Assembly (NCBI GenBank): GCA_038319025.1
Contig: JBBQCW010000017.1
Span: 6,698-70,697, forward strand
DNA length: 64,000 nucleotides
Reading direction: 5' to 3'
Source: JBBQCW01 sp038319025
GTDB taxonomy: Bacteria; Actinomycetota; Thermoleophilia; Solirubrobacterales; Solirubrobacteraceae
The notes beneath the pieces were generated by a model. The model saw nothing but the letters and a program-made list of their open reading frames with translations, was not told the origin of the DNA and ran no database searches. The stretch's first letter is position 1; every line of letters starts with the position of its first letter. The position numbers and the translations under genes are program-made. This document shows positions 41,222 to 49,968 of the stretch, one piece after another.

Positions 41222-42937
41222 ATGAAGATCCGCCAGCTCCTCAACCGATCGTGTTTTGTTCCGCTACTCATCATTGCGGCGGGAGCCGTGACGCCCGCCA
41301 CAGCGTCGGCGGATCTGCCGGTCAGCAGCTTGACCACGACGCCTGATTCAACCCAGGCCGGTGCCCACACCGACTTTCATCTGTCCTTGGCGTTCGGCGG
41401 TACCGAGCGCGTGAAGTCGTTGGTCATCCATCTGCCGCCCGGCCTGGCCGGCAACCCGAGTGCGGCCACGCCGTGCCCGGAGTCGGATTTCCTCGCGGAC
41501 GCCTGCCCCGCTACTTCTCAGGTCGGCTCGACGACCGTCAACGCGACGGCGACCGGTCTCGGCAACCAGGCGATCGTCGCGTCCGGTCCGGTGTACGTGC
41601 TCGTCCCGAAGGCGGGCCAGATCGCGTTGTTGGGCATCAAAACCTTCCCGACTGGTCCGTCGGCGCTGATCGGTACGCCGATCCACCTTGAGTCCGTGGT
41701 TTCGGTACGCACGAGCAGCGACAACGGCCTGGACTCCACGCTGGCTGACATTCCCAACACGGCAGCGATCAGTTTGCTCGGGGTACCGATGAATACGCCG
41801 ATCCGGATCGATTCGATGGAGCTCACTCTGAACGCGGCCGGCGCCAATGGCCCGTTTGAGGGTAACCCCACGTCGTGCAACGTTGCGACCACACGCGTCG
41901 ATGCGACCTCTTACGACTCAGAGGGCACGTTCAGTGGAGCCGGTTCGTTCACGCCGACCGGTTGCGACAAAGAGGCGTACGGACCCACGATGGTTGCGTC
42001 CGCCAGTGGAGCAACCGGCGCCCTGGGTCGAACCGCGGTGAAGCTGGGTGTTCTTCAGGCCGACGGACAGGCGGCTTCCAAGCGCGTCTCCGTGACGCTG
42101 CCGTCGAATTTCCATATCGAACTTCTCAACACGACCGCCAGGGCGTGCACGTCATCCCAGCAACTCACGGGCACTTGCCCGGAGGCATCGAAGATCGGCT
42201 CGGCCATCGCGGCCACGCCGCTGTTGTCGGTGCCGCTCACCGGCCCCGTCTACCTGTACGCGTCCAAGACCGGTTTGCCGGTGCTGTCGATCACGCTGGA
42301 GCCGCTGGGTATCACCGTAACCGGGGAAACCGGGATGGACTCCAAGGGCCGCTTGGTCAACACGTTTGACAACCTGCCCGACACCGGCCTGTCGCGCTTT
42401 GAGCTGACCCTCAACGGCGGCCCCGGGGGCGTGCTGCAGACCAGCACCGACCTTTGCACGGGCTCCCCGACCGCTGAGGGCTCGTTCGTCGGCCAGAACG
42501 GTGCGTCGGCAACCGCGACCGCACCCATCACCGTCGCCGACTGCAAGGCTCCGGTTCCCACGACAGGGCGGCCGAAGGTGACGGCGGCCGTGCATCGGTT
42601 CGGCACCCGGAAGGCCACGCTCAAGGTCAAGGTCAAGCGAGCGGTCGGTGGCCCTGCCCTACGCACGATCCAGATCACGCTGCCCAAGGGCGTGTCGGTG
42701 GCCAAGCTCGGTGCTCGCACGTTTTCCGTCAGCCCGAAGGCCGCCACCAAGGTCCGGCGCACCAGCAGCCACGTCATCCGCGTGACGCTGAGCGCGAAGG
42801 ACGCGGCGGCGTCGACGCTGACCATCAAGGGCGGCGCGCTAAAGGCCTCTCGCCACGCTTCGCGCAAGTTGAAGGTCCGTGTCACCGACGCTGACAGCAA
42901 GAGCACGACCAAGACCGTGACCGCCGCCCGGCGGTAG
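41222..42937 (+). CDS. Secreted repeat protein, function unknown
   Basis: 571 residues. A signal peptide (NRSCFVPLLIIAAGAVTPAT, cleavage near ASA) is followed by two similar beta-rich units. Unit one contains LVIHLPPGLAGNPSAATPCP, unit two VSVTLPSNFHIELLNTTARA and later GTCPEASKIGSAIAATPLLS; both carry a Cys pair about 12-18 residues apart and a GPVY(V/L)L(Y)-type strand. A basic C-terminal domain (RKATLKVKVKRAVGG and ASTLTIKGGALKASRH) looks like a wall- or surface-associated filamin-like fold. Large proteins of this layout are typical of Thermoleophilia in my experience, with no known function. Confidence 0.75.
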   Translation: MKIRQLLNRSCFVPLLIIAAGAVTPATASADLPVSSLTTTPDSTQAGAHTDFHLSLAFGGTERVKSLVIHLPPGLAGNPSAATPCPESDFLADACPATSQVGSTTVNATATGLGNQAIVASGPVYVLVPKAGQIALLGIKTFPTGPSALIGTPIHLESVVSVRTSSDNGLDSTLADIPNTAAISLLGVPMNTPIRIDSMELTLNAAGANGPFEGNPTSCNVATTRVDATSYDSEGTFSGAGSFTPTGCDKEAYGPTMVASASGATGALGRTAVKLGVLQADGQAASKRVSVTLPSNFHIELLNTTARACTSSQQLTGTCPEASKIGSAIAATPLLSVPLTGPVYLYASKTGLPVLSITLEPLGITVTGETGMDSKGRLVNTFDNLPDTGLSRFELTLNGGPGGVLQTSTDLCTGSPTAEGSFVGQNGASATATAPITVADCKAPVPTTGRPKVTAAVHRFGTRKATLKVKVKRAVGGPALRTIQITLPKGVSVAKLGARTFSVSPKAATKVRRTSSHVIRVTLSAKDAAASTLTIKGGALKASRHASRKLKVRVTDADSKSTTKTVTAARR

Positions 42938-43003
42938 CAGTCCTGGCCCTTGCCTCCGCACCCACGACCCGGGCCCACGCGTCCGGACCCACAGGGAGCT
43001 CTC

Positions 43004-43849
43004 ATGCCGACGAATCACAAAGCAACGCTGTCAGCATCGCCCAACCACAAATCCGGACAGGGCCGCCAAGCACGGTTGAGCCCCGGCCGTGAGCGTGAAC
43101 TCCTGCGCCGCTGGCATCTCCACGGCGACCAGCAGGCACGCGCCACGCTGGTCGAGAAGATGCTGCCGCTCGTCCGGCACATAGCGCGCTCGTACGTTGG
43201 ACAAGGTGAGACCCTCGAAGACCTGGTGCAGGTTGGTTGCATCGGCTTGGTGCAGGCGATCGACCGGTTCGACATTGACCGCGGCTTGCGTCTGAGCACC
43301 TTTGCCACGCCCACCATCGCCGGTGAAATCAAGCGTCACTTCCGCGACCGCACTTGGATGCTGCGCACGCCCCGCAGCCTCAAGGAGCTCAGCGCCACGC
43401 TTGGCGTTGCACGGGAGCAGTTCGCCTCCGAAAACGGTCGCTCACCCACGGTCGCCGAGCTGTGCCAGCAGACAGGTCACGGCGAGAAGGACGTGCTGGA
43501 TGCTCTCGAGGCGGGCCGCAACTACGCGGTGGTTTCCCTCGACGCCCCCGCCCGCGAGAACGAGGATCGTCTGCCGTCGGATGGGATCGGCACGCACGAG
43601 GCAGGGTTTGATCGGGCCGACGACCGCACTTTCCTTCGCCAGAAGTTGAAGGTGCTGCCCGAGCGCGAGCGAAGGATCATCGTCCTGCGGTTCGGCGGGG
43701 GGCTCACCCAACGAGAGATCGCAGACCGTATCGGCCTATCGCAGATGCAGGTGTCCAGATTGCTGACGCAATCGATCGATCAGATGGCCGGTTCGCCCCC
43801 TGAACCTGCGCCAGCCCCATCATCAACGAGCTACGCGGTGGCGGCATGA
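43004..43849 (+). CDS. RNA polymerase sigma factor, SigB/SigF/SigG group (second copy)
   Basis: 281 residues. Region 2 (LVRHIARSYVGQGETLEDLV, LRLSTFATPTIAGEIKRHF) and region 4 (GLTQREIADRIGLSQMQVSR) are nearly the same as in the sigma factor at 30931. The N-terminus is a little longer and the C-terminus ends in a Pro/Ala-rich tail. GGGAG lies 6 nt before the ATG at 43004. No anti-sigma or STAS gene is adjacent, so it must share or lack such control. The stop overlaps the start of a secreted lipase (ATGA). Confidence 0.92.
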   Translation: MPTNHKATLSASPNHKSGQGRQARLSPGRERELLRRWHLHGDQQARATLVEKMLPLVRHIARSYVGQGETLEDLVQVGCIGLVQAIDRFDIDRGLRLSTFATPTIAGEIKRHFRDRTWMLRTPRSLKELSATLGVAREQFASENGRSPTVAELCQQTGHGEKDVLDALEAGRNYAVVSLDAPARENEDRLPSDGIGTHEAGFDRADDRTFLRQKLKVLPERERRIIVLRFGGGLTQREIADRIGLSQMQVSRLLTQSIDQMAGSPPEPAPAPSSTSYAVAA

Positions 43850-45522
43850 GCCTCGCGCGTCGGGAGATCACCACGTCGGTCTTGAGTCGTGCCGCAGCCG
43901 CCGTCGTCGTCGCCGTCGCATGTGGCGGTCCGCTCGTATCGTCGGCCAGCGCGGCCACCGCGCCGCCTGCGCAGGACTCGTTCTACGCGGCGCCGGCCTC
44001 GCTTCCTTCGGCCGCGCCCGGGGACGTCCTACGGACGCGATCGGTCGACATCACGGTCGCGGGTCTGCCTGCCCCCGTTCCGGCGACGCAGGTTCTGTAC
44101 CGCACCCGCAACCAGCTCGGCGAGCCGACGGCGACCGTTGCGACAATCGTGAAGCCGACTGTCCCGGCCGGTCCGGTGAAGCTGCTGTCCTACCAGACGG
44201 CCTACGACGGATTAGCCGACACGTGCCGCCCGTCGTACGTGTTGCGCGCGGGCGCCGGCAACTCGATCGTGACGGCTCAGAGCGCCGACGCGTACGCCTA
44301 CGTGACGCAGGGCTACACCGTGGTGACAGCGGACTACGAAGGGCCGACTGATGACTTCGGCGCCGGCCGCGAGTCCGGCTACGGGACGCTCGACGCGATT
44401 CGCGCGGCACAGCATGTCCTTGGCACCGATGCGCACACGACGCCTGTGGCGCTGACGGGCTACTCGGGCGGATCGATCGCCAGCGTGTGGGCGTCGGAGC
44501 TGCAGCAGACCTACGCGCCGGAACTCGATGTGATCGGCACCGCGGCCGGCGGTGTCCCCGCGGACTTTGTCCACAACCTCGAATACATCGCCGGCAGCAG
44601 CGACTGGGCCGGCGCGATCCCGGCGGTGGGGCTGGGGCTCGCGCGCGCCTACCGCCTCGACGTGAACAAGCTGATGAGCGCCCGCGGGCGCCAGATCCTG
44701 GACGAGGTCTCCAAGGGCTGCCTCAACGCCAGTGCGTATCCCGGGCTGAAGTTCGAGGATCTGCTCGCCCCGCAGTACCAGGACTGGAAGAAGGTGCCGG
44801 ACTTCGTCAGCGTCTTCAACGACTCGATCATGGGTCAAGCCGGGACGCCGAAGGCCCCGGTGCTGCTCGCGGTTGGCAACAAGGACGGTACGGGCGACGC
44901 CGTGATGGTCGCCAAGGATGTGCAGCAACTCGCCTACACGTACTGCTCACGCCACCTGCCGACGCAGTTCCAGGAGTTCCAGGGCGCCGATCACACGGCC
45001 GGCTACGCCGCGTTCACACCCCTGGCCTCCACCTTTGTCTCGCAGCGCTTCGCCGGCATGACCACGGACGGCTGCAGCGGGATCGCCCCTGGCAATCCGC
45101 TTGACCCATTGCCGACACCCAGCGGGGGCACGACGTCAGGGTCGTCGGGCACATCCGGCACGAACGCATCGGGCACGCCGACAGGTTCCCCGGGCGGCAC
45201 GACCCAGACGCGCCCCGGCGCGAGCAAGCCACCTCATCTGAAGGTCTCCGGCTTGCGACGGTCCGGGCACCGTTATTCCGTGCGGATCACCGCTGGGGCG
45301 GCGCGGCTGACCCACACCCGCATCACCGTGTACCTCATCGGGAAGAAAGGCCACCGGACGCGGAAGGCGTCGAGGCCGATCTCCGGGACCGTGGGCGTCA
45401 GCGGGAAGCGCGCACGACTCCCGCTCCGCCGCGCCACCGCGGGCCGACGTTACGCCGTCGTCGTGAAGGCGAAGGCGGGCACGAGCGCCGTGACCGGGAC
45501 ACTCGTGTTCCGTGCGCGGTAA
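43846..45522 (+). CDS. Secreted lipase (LIP family) with C-terminal beta domain
   Basis: 558 residues. Signal peptide (VLSRAAAAVVVAVACGG, cleavage near SASA), then an alpha/beta-hydrolase domain of the secretory lipase family: nucleophile Ser207 in LTGYSGGSIAS, VVTADYEGPTDDFGAG upstream, and His in FQGADHTAGYAAF near residue 385. A Gly/Ser/Thr-rich linker (about 425-465) leads to a C-terminal domain of basic beta strands, perhaps for surface binding. It is translationally coupled to the sigma factor gene by a 4-bp overlap, so the two are made together. Confidence 0.88.
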   Translation: MSLARREITTSVLSRAAAAVVVAVACGGPLVSSASAATAPPAQDSFYAAPASLPSAAPGDVLRTRSVDITVAGLPAPVPATQVLYRTRNQLGEPTATVATIVKPTVPAGPVKLLSYQTAYDGLADTCRPSYVLRAGAGNSIVTAQSADAYAYVTQGYTVVTADYEGPTDDFGAGRESGYGTLDAIRAAQHVLGTDAHTTPVALTGYSGGSIASVWASELQQTYAPELDVIGTAAGGVPADFVHNLEYIAGSSDWAGAIPAVGLGLARAYRLDVNKLMSARGRQILDEVSKGCLNASAYPGLKFEDLLAPQYQDWKKVPDFVSVFNDSIMGQAGTPKAPVLLAVGNKDGTGDAVMVAKDVQQLAYTYCSRHLPTQFQEFQGADHTAGYAAFTPLASTFVSQRFAGMTTDGCSGIAPGNPLDPLPTPSGGTTSGSSGTSGTNASGTPTGSPGGTTQTRPGASKPPHLKVSGLRRSGHRYSVRITAGAARLTHTRITVYLIGKKGHRTRKASRPISGTVGVSGKRARLPLRRATAGRRYAVVVKAKAGTSAVTGTLVFRAR

Positions 45523-45541
45523 GCCCAGCCCACGGCGCGTC

Positions 45542-45567
45542 GTTTTGACTTCTCGGCTGCTGGGTAC
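45542..45567 (+). promoter_or_regulatory. SigB-type promoter of transaldolase gene
   Basis: GTTT-N16-GGGTAC ending 9 nt before the transaldolase ATG. Both boxes match perfectly. The distance implies a leaderless or nearly leaderless transcript. Confidence 0.6.
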
Positions 45568-45576
45568 CACCTACTG

Positions 45577-46665
45577 ATGGGTTCGTGGAGCAACATCGCG
45601 GCGCTTGATCAGAGCGTTTGGTACGACAACGTCGCGCGACCGGCGCTCGTGGACGGTCTCCTCGAGCGTCTGGTTCGCGAGGACGGCATCACCGGGGGGA
45701 CGTCGAACCCTTCCATCTTCGCCAAAGCCGTGACCTCGTCAAACGCGTACGACGCGGAGATCTTTGGCGCCTCCGCAAATCAATCCGCGGCGGCGATCTT
45801 CGAGCGGTGTTCGGTGGCCGACATCCAGGCCGCTTGTCACTTGCTGCGAGGCGTCTGGGAGCGCACCGGCGGCCGGGACGGTTACATCTCGATCGAAGAG
45901 GAGCCGGCCCTGGCCCATGATCGCGACGGCGCTGTGCGTCGCGGGCACGAGCTGCGAGACCTCGTCGACCGACCGAACGTGATGATCAAGGTGCCCGGCA
46001 CCGCCGAAGGGGTAGCGGCCTTCGAGCAGTTGACCCGTGATGGGGTGAGCGTGAACGTCACCCTCCTCTTCTCGCGGCGACGCTATCGCGAAGTCATCGC
46101 GGCCTACCAGCGGGGCCTGCGAGCACGCTTGGACGCCGGCCTGCCCTTGGGGGCGATCCGCTCGGTGGCCAGCTTCTTCGTCTCTCGCATCGACACCAAG
46201 GTCGACCAGCAACTGTCACCCGATTCGCCGTTGCGCGGCACGGTGGCGATCGCCAACGCGCGACTGGCCTACAGCGACGTGTTCCAGCCCATGTTCGCCA
46301 CCCCCGAGTGGCGTTCTCTGGCGGCCGAAGGGGCCCACGTGCAGCGGCCGTTGTGGGCCTCGACCGGGGTCAAAGATCCTGGCCTGCGCGACACGTTGTA
46401 CGTCGAAGAACTGATCGGGCCGGACACCGTGACCACTGTGCCCGACGCCGCACTGGACGACTTTCGCGACCACGGAACCGCTCGCCCCACGCTGGTGGCG
46501 GGCTTCGCCAAGGCTCAGCGCACCCTCGCCCAACTCGCAGAGTCCGGCATCGATCTCGAGGCGATCACGCGGGACTTGGAGCGGGAGGGCATCGAGCAGT
46601 TCGACATGGCCTACGCACAGATCCTGGACGCCATTGATCAGCGGCGCGCCGTGAAGGCGGCCTGA
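45577..46665 (+). CDS. tal: Transaldolase
   Basis: Pentose-phosphate pathway enzyme that moves a dihydroxyacetone unit from sedoheptulose 7-phosphate to glyceraldehyde 3-phosphate; 362 residues. The Schiff-base Lys138 lies in VMIKVPGTAEGVAAFEQL; GITGGTSNPSIFAKAV is the N-terminal signature, and TLLFSRRRYREVI follows. The length fits the long actinobacterial class. A SigB-type promoter immediately upstream suggests stress-induced NADPH supply through the pentose-phosphate route. Other genes of the pathway are not in the window. Confidence 0.93.
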   Translation: MGSWSNIAALDQSVWYDNVARPALVDGLLERLVREDGITGGTSNPSIFAKAVTSSNAYDAEIFGASANQSAAAIFERCSVADIQAACHLLRGVWERTGGRDGYISIEEEPALAHDRDGAVRRGHELRDLVDRPNVMIKVPGTAEGVAAFEQLTRDGVSVNVTLLFSRRRYREVIAAYQRGLRARLDAGLPLGAIRSVASFFVSRIDTKVDQQLSPDSPLRGTVAIANARLAYSDVFQPMFATPEWRSLAAEGAHVQRPLWASTGVKDPGLRDTLYVEELIGPDTVTTVPDAALDDFRDHGTARPTLVAGFAKAQRTLAQLAESGIDLEAITRDLEREGIEQFDMAYAQILDAIDQRRAVKAA

Positions 46666-46675
46666 TCGCCGCCGG

Positions 46676-47806
46676 TCAGGCGGAGTCGTCGGCCACGGCC
46701 GGCGTGCTATCCAGCGGGCTGCCGACCCAGTGTGAGACCAGACGGGCGATCCGGCTTGCGGTGCGGTCCCCGGTCAGTGCACCCCAGTAGGCCAGCGCTC
46801 TCTCGATCGAGATGTACGACGGGCCCTTGGTCGGCCCGCTGGTGCGCGTGTCGCCGACGTGATTCAGGATGCCCGTCGGGCCGATGCGGCTCTTGAGCCA
46901 GGAGATGGCCCGGTCGGTCATGGCGAGCATTCGCTTGCCGACAGGCGTCCGCCAATCCGAGCGCAGCTGCAGCCATTCCTCGGCGTACCCGACGCCCACC
47001 GCCTGGTAGGAAGCATCCCAGCCGTTGAGCTCAGGGTTCACCCCGTTCTTCCACTGACGGCGCACACCCTTCAGCAGCGTGTCGGCCTCGGCCGTCGCGA
47101 AATGCCCTCGTTTGTGCAGCGACCGGGCGAGGGCGTCGGTGGACGCGAGGGCCGTCCCGGTGAGGTAGTCACGGTGGTTGTACGCGGACTCGTGAGATGC
47201 GGCTAGCGCAGCGATGTCGGGGCGCAGCATCCACCGGCAGGCGGCCTGCAACTTGGGGAGAACCGCTGAGATCCGCAGGTGGTCGACCCGGGCGAACGAG
47301 GAGTGGACAAGCATCAGGGCCGACCGCGCCTGGGCGACCACGAAGAACGCGACGTTGTACCGCTGCGAATCGGGGAAGCCGCCATCCGCAGCTTGGTGCT
47401 GCCATCCCCAGTCGAAGATCCGCCAGCCCGCAAGCACCTGGTCGTGGCGGTGATTCATGATGCCTGCGGCCACGTAGGGCGCTCCAGCGCGCTGCGTTCC
47501 GATGGTCAGCGTGACGCCCGGTGCGGTCCCGAGATTGGCGTTGGAACCCACGGCACCCGTCGCGGCGACCGAGCCTTTGGGCAGTTTGACGTGGGCGTAG
47601 ACGCTGCGCACGATCAGTGGGACCGACTCGAGCGCGATCGGCGTGGTGGACAGCTTGGGCGAGTGCAGCTTCGCGAACCGGGTGAGGGACTGGGTGCGGA
47701 CGGCCGCGCTCGCGTCGGCGGGCGTCGCGCTCGCGAACCAGGCCGCGGCCACGGCGACGTTGCAGAGCCAGATTGCCGGGATACGCATGTACATCAAGTC
47801 TCGCAT
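46676..47806 (-). CDS. Secreted alpha/alpha-barrel-like protein, function unknown
   Basis: 376 residues. GGAGCGGAAG precedes the ATG at 47806. The signal peptide is MRIPAIWLCNVAVAAAWFAS followed by ADASA. The mature protein is helical with aromatic-rich motifs (GWRIFDWGWQHQAADGGFPD, ELNGWDASYQAVGVGYAEEW, YISIERALAYWGALTGDR) that look like the helical barrel of polysaccharide lyases or glycosidases. Those motifs are suggestive only; no catalytic residues are assigned. It converges on transaldolase with a 10-nt gap. Confidence 0.6.
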   Translation of the reverse strand: MRDLMYMRIPAIWLCNVAVAAAWFASATPADASAAVRTQSLTRFAKLHSPKLSTTPIALESVPLIVRSVYAHVKLPKGSVAATGAVGSNANLGTAPGVTLTIGTQRAGAPYVAAGIMNHRHDQVLAGWRIFDWGWQHQAADGGFPDSQRYNVAFFVVAQARSALMLVHSSFARVDHLRISAVLPKLQAACRWMLRPDIAALAASHESAYNHRDYLTGTALASTDALARSLHKRGHFATAEADTLLKGVRRQWKNGVNPELNGWDASYQAVGVGYAEEWLQLRSDWRTPVGKRMLAMTDRAISWLKSRIGPTGILNHVGDTRTSGPTKGPSYISIERALAYWGALTGDRTASRIARLVSHWVGSPLDSTPAVADDSA

Positions 47807-47860
47807 CTTCCGCTCCGGGCTTCGTTGAAACGTGGCGCGTCGCATTCATCGACTCCGGGG

Positions 47861-48661
47861 TCAGGCGGGTTCAGGCGCGCTGCCCGGATGGCCGTGATCG
47901 CTCGGAAGGTCGGGCGCCTCCGGCGGTACCTGGGCATCGGCTGCCGGTCTGGCCCCCGGGCGCCAGAGGCTGACCAGGCCGGCCACCAGGGTTACAAGGA
48001 AGAACTGACCGATCAGCATCTCGAACACGGCAAGGGTCTGCCCCAACGTGCCGGCCGGCACCAAGTTGCCGTACCCGGTGGTGGTGAGCGTCGTGTAGCT
48101 GAAGAACATGTAGTCGCTGCTGGCGGCGGCAGTCGTCCCGTCGAAGAAGGGATGGGCAATGAATCGGCCACAGGCGATGTACAGGAAACCGAACAGAAGG
48201 CCCAACATCGTGAAGACGCTGATCGCCCCGAGAATCGTGCGGAACTCGACCTTGTCAGCGAAGATGACGCGGCGCAAGATCGTCGCGGCCGACACGGCCA
48301 GAAGCAGGGAGTCGATCGCGAAGGCGATGCCCAGAAGCAGCTCCGAGCTGGTGGCCCGAGACATCGACGCGGCGAGGACCGCCGCCGCACCGGCCACGAC
48401 GGCGAGGCGCACTCGGGCGGGAGGCACGTCGGAACTCGTGAGCCCGACTACACCGGTGAGAGCGGCTATCGCGATGGCGGCCACGCGCCCACCCCAGCCC
48501 TCTGGGGGCAGCGTCATCGAAACCACGAACGTCGTCAGAATCAGGACCAGGACGAGTCCGTAGGCATCCCCGATCCGTTCCGCCCGCTGCAGCTGACTCT
48601 CGTTGAGGGGGCGATCGCTGAATCTGCGCAGGCGCTTGCTGGACGGCTGATCGTCAGGCAT
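47861..48661 (-). CDS. Two-helix potassium channel family protein
   Basis: 266 residues with about six predicted membrane helices. The pore loop contains the K+ selectivity filter TTTGYGNL after SYTTL, between two helices in the C-terminal half (VFTMLGLLFGFLYIACG and AVFEMLIGQFFLVTLVAGLV), as in Ion_trans_2 proteins. The N-terminal four helices are less typical and could be a voltage-sensor-like unit, though no arginine-rich S4 is seen. No cytosolic RCK domain follows. GATAAC lies 8 nt before the ATG. Confidence 0.82.
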   Translation of the reverse strand: MPDDQPSSKRLRRFSDRPLNESQLQRAERIGDAYGLVLVLILTTFVVSMTLPPEGWGGRVAAIAIAALTGVVGLTSSDVPPARVRLAVVAGAAAVLAASMSRATSSELLLGIAFAIDSLLLAVSAATILRRVIFADKVEFRTILGAISVFTMLGLLFGFLYIACGRFIAHPFFDGTTAAASSDYMFFSYTTLTTTGYGNLVPAGTLGQTLAVFEMLIGQFFLVTLVAGLVSLWRPGARPAADAQVPPEAPDLPSDHGHPGSAPEPA

Positions 48662-48803
48662 GGCGCCACGTTATCTCCCCGCCGCGACTGCCGCTGTCGC
48701 CACAGGAGTCAAGTCCACCACTTCGGAGGAGGACCTAGGATGAGTACGGCCACACGCTGCACCCGCGAGTCGGGATCCGGTTCAACCAAACAGGAGCAGC
48801 CCG

Positions 48804-49961
48804 ATGACCCAGGACACCATGATCGCCGCGTTGGGCGCCATCGGCGAGATCTCGGACGCGCGCGCGCCCGAGATCCGCGCAGCGCGCCGGCTCCCCGACG
48901 ATCTCGTTGCGCGACTGATCGACACCGGTGTTTTCCGGACCTGGGTGCCCACCGTCTACGGGGGTCGATCCGGCTCCGCCATGGACCTGTTTGACGCCAT
49001 CGAGACCCTCGCCTACTACGAGGCGTCTGTCGCCTGGTGCGTGATGGTCAGCGGCACGACCGCGCTCACCTCGGGATTTCTCAGCCCAGAATGGGCGCAG
49101 GCGATCTACGGCGATCCGCGGGCCATTACGGGGGGCTTCGCCAATCCCATCGGCCGGGGTCGGCCGGTCGACGGCGGCCTGCAGGTCAGCGGCCGTTGGG
49201 GCTGGGGCTCGGGCACCACGCACTGCACCTGGATCGTCGGCGGTGTCTCGATCAGCACCGACGGGGAGACGCAGGCGCCCCGCTCGGACGGTCTGAAGAC
49301 GCCTGTCGTCTTCTTCCCGCTCAGCGACGTGACCCTCCACGACAACTGGCACACCCTCGGGCTGGCCGGTTCGGGCAGCGTCGACTACGAGGTCTCTGAT
49401 GTGTTCGTACCCGAGGGCCGTTGGGTGCCCTTTCCGATGAAGGGCCCCGTAATCGACGAGCCGCTCTACCGATTCACGTCGATCGGCGCACTCGCCGCGG
49501 GCGTGGCGTTCGTGTCCGTCGGGATCGCCCGCCGCGCGATCGACGAACTGATCGGCTTGGCCACGGCCAAGGTGCCGGCCGGTGGGACGCGCGCCCTCTC
49601 CGAGCGATCGGCGGTGCAGGCCCAGGTGATCGAGGCCGAAGCCGCCTGGCTGTCGGCGCGAGCCGTGCTGCGCGAACAGGTCGAGCGCCTTTCCGCCGAA
49701 GCGGCGGCCGACGGCGAGGTGAGTGACGAGACCCGTCGCCTGCTGCGCGTCGCCGCGATCAACGCGACCGAACGCTCGGCGCGGGCCGTGGACATCGCCT
49801 ACAACGCCGGCGGCGGCTCGTCGATCCACGACGCCAGCGTGTTGCAGAGGCTTTTCCGCGACGTGCACACCGCTACACAGCACGGCGCCAACGGACCGCT
49901 CTTCATGGAACGCCTGGGTCGCATGGCGCTTGGGGTCTCCACCGAGACCGGGCTGGTCTGA
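48804..49961 (+). CDS. Acyl-CoA dehydrogenase-like flavin monooxygenase (HsaA type)
   Basis: 385 residues with the acyl-CoA dehydrogenase fold, but the C-terminal half is of the type found in flavin-dependent hydroxylases such as HsaA and HpaB-like enzymes: VSGRWGWGSGTTHCTWIVGG, DNWHTLGLAGSGSVDYEVSD and the C-terminal YNAGGGSSIHDASVLQRLFR and DVHTATQH. No catalytic glutamate of true dehydrogenases is visible. The substrate is probably an aromatic or phenolic compound; a reductase partner is not adjacent. AGGAG lies 8 nt before the ATG. Confidence 0.78.
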   Translation: MTQDTMIAALGAIGEISDARAPEIRAARRLPDDLVARLIDTGVFRTWVPTVYGGRSGSAMDLFDAIETLAYYEASVAWCVMVSGTTALTSGFLSPEWAQAIYGDPRAITGGFANPIGRGRPVDGGLQVSGRWGWGSGTTHCTWIVGGVSISTDGETQAPRSDGLKTPVVFFPLSDVTLHDNWHTLGLAGSGSVDYEVSDVFVPEGRWVPFPMKGPVIDEPLYRFTSIGALAAGVAFVSVGIARRAIDELIGLATAKVPAGGTRALSERSAVQAQVIEAEAAWLSARAVLREQVERLSAEAAADGEVSDETRRLLRVAAINATERSARAVDIAYNAGGGSSIHDASVLQRLFRDVHTATQHGANGPLFMERLGRMALGVSTETGLV

Positions 49962-49968
49962 ACGCCGG

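Noticed and set aside
47279..48994. 571-codon plus-strand frame opposite the secreted barrel protein and K+ channel
   Set aside because: It crosses two well-supported minus-strand genes and the intergenic space; no domain recognised.
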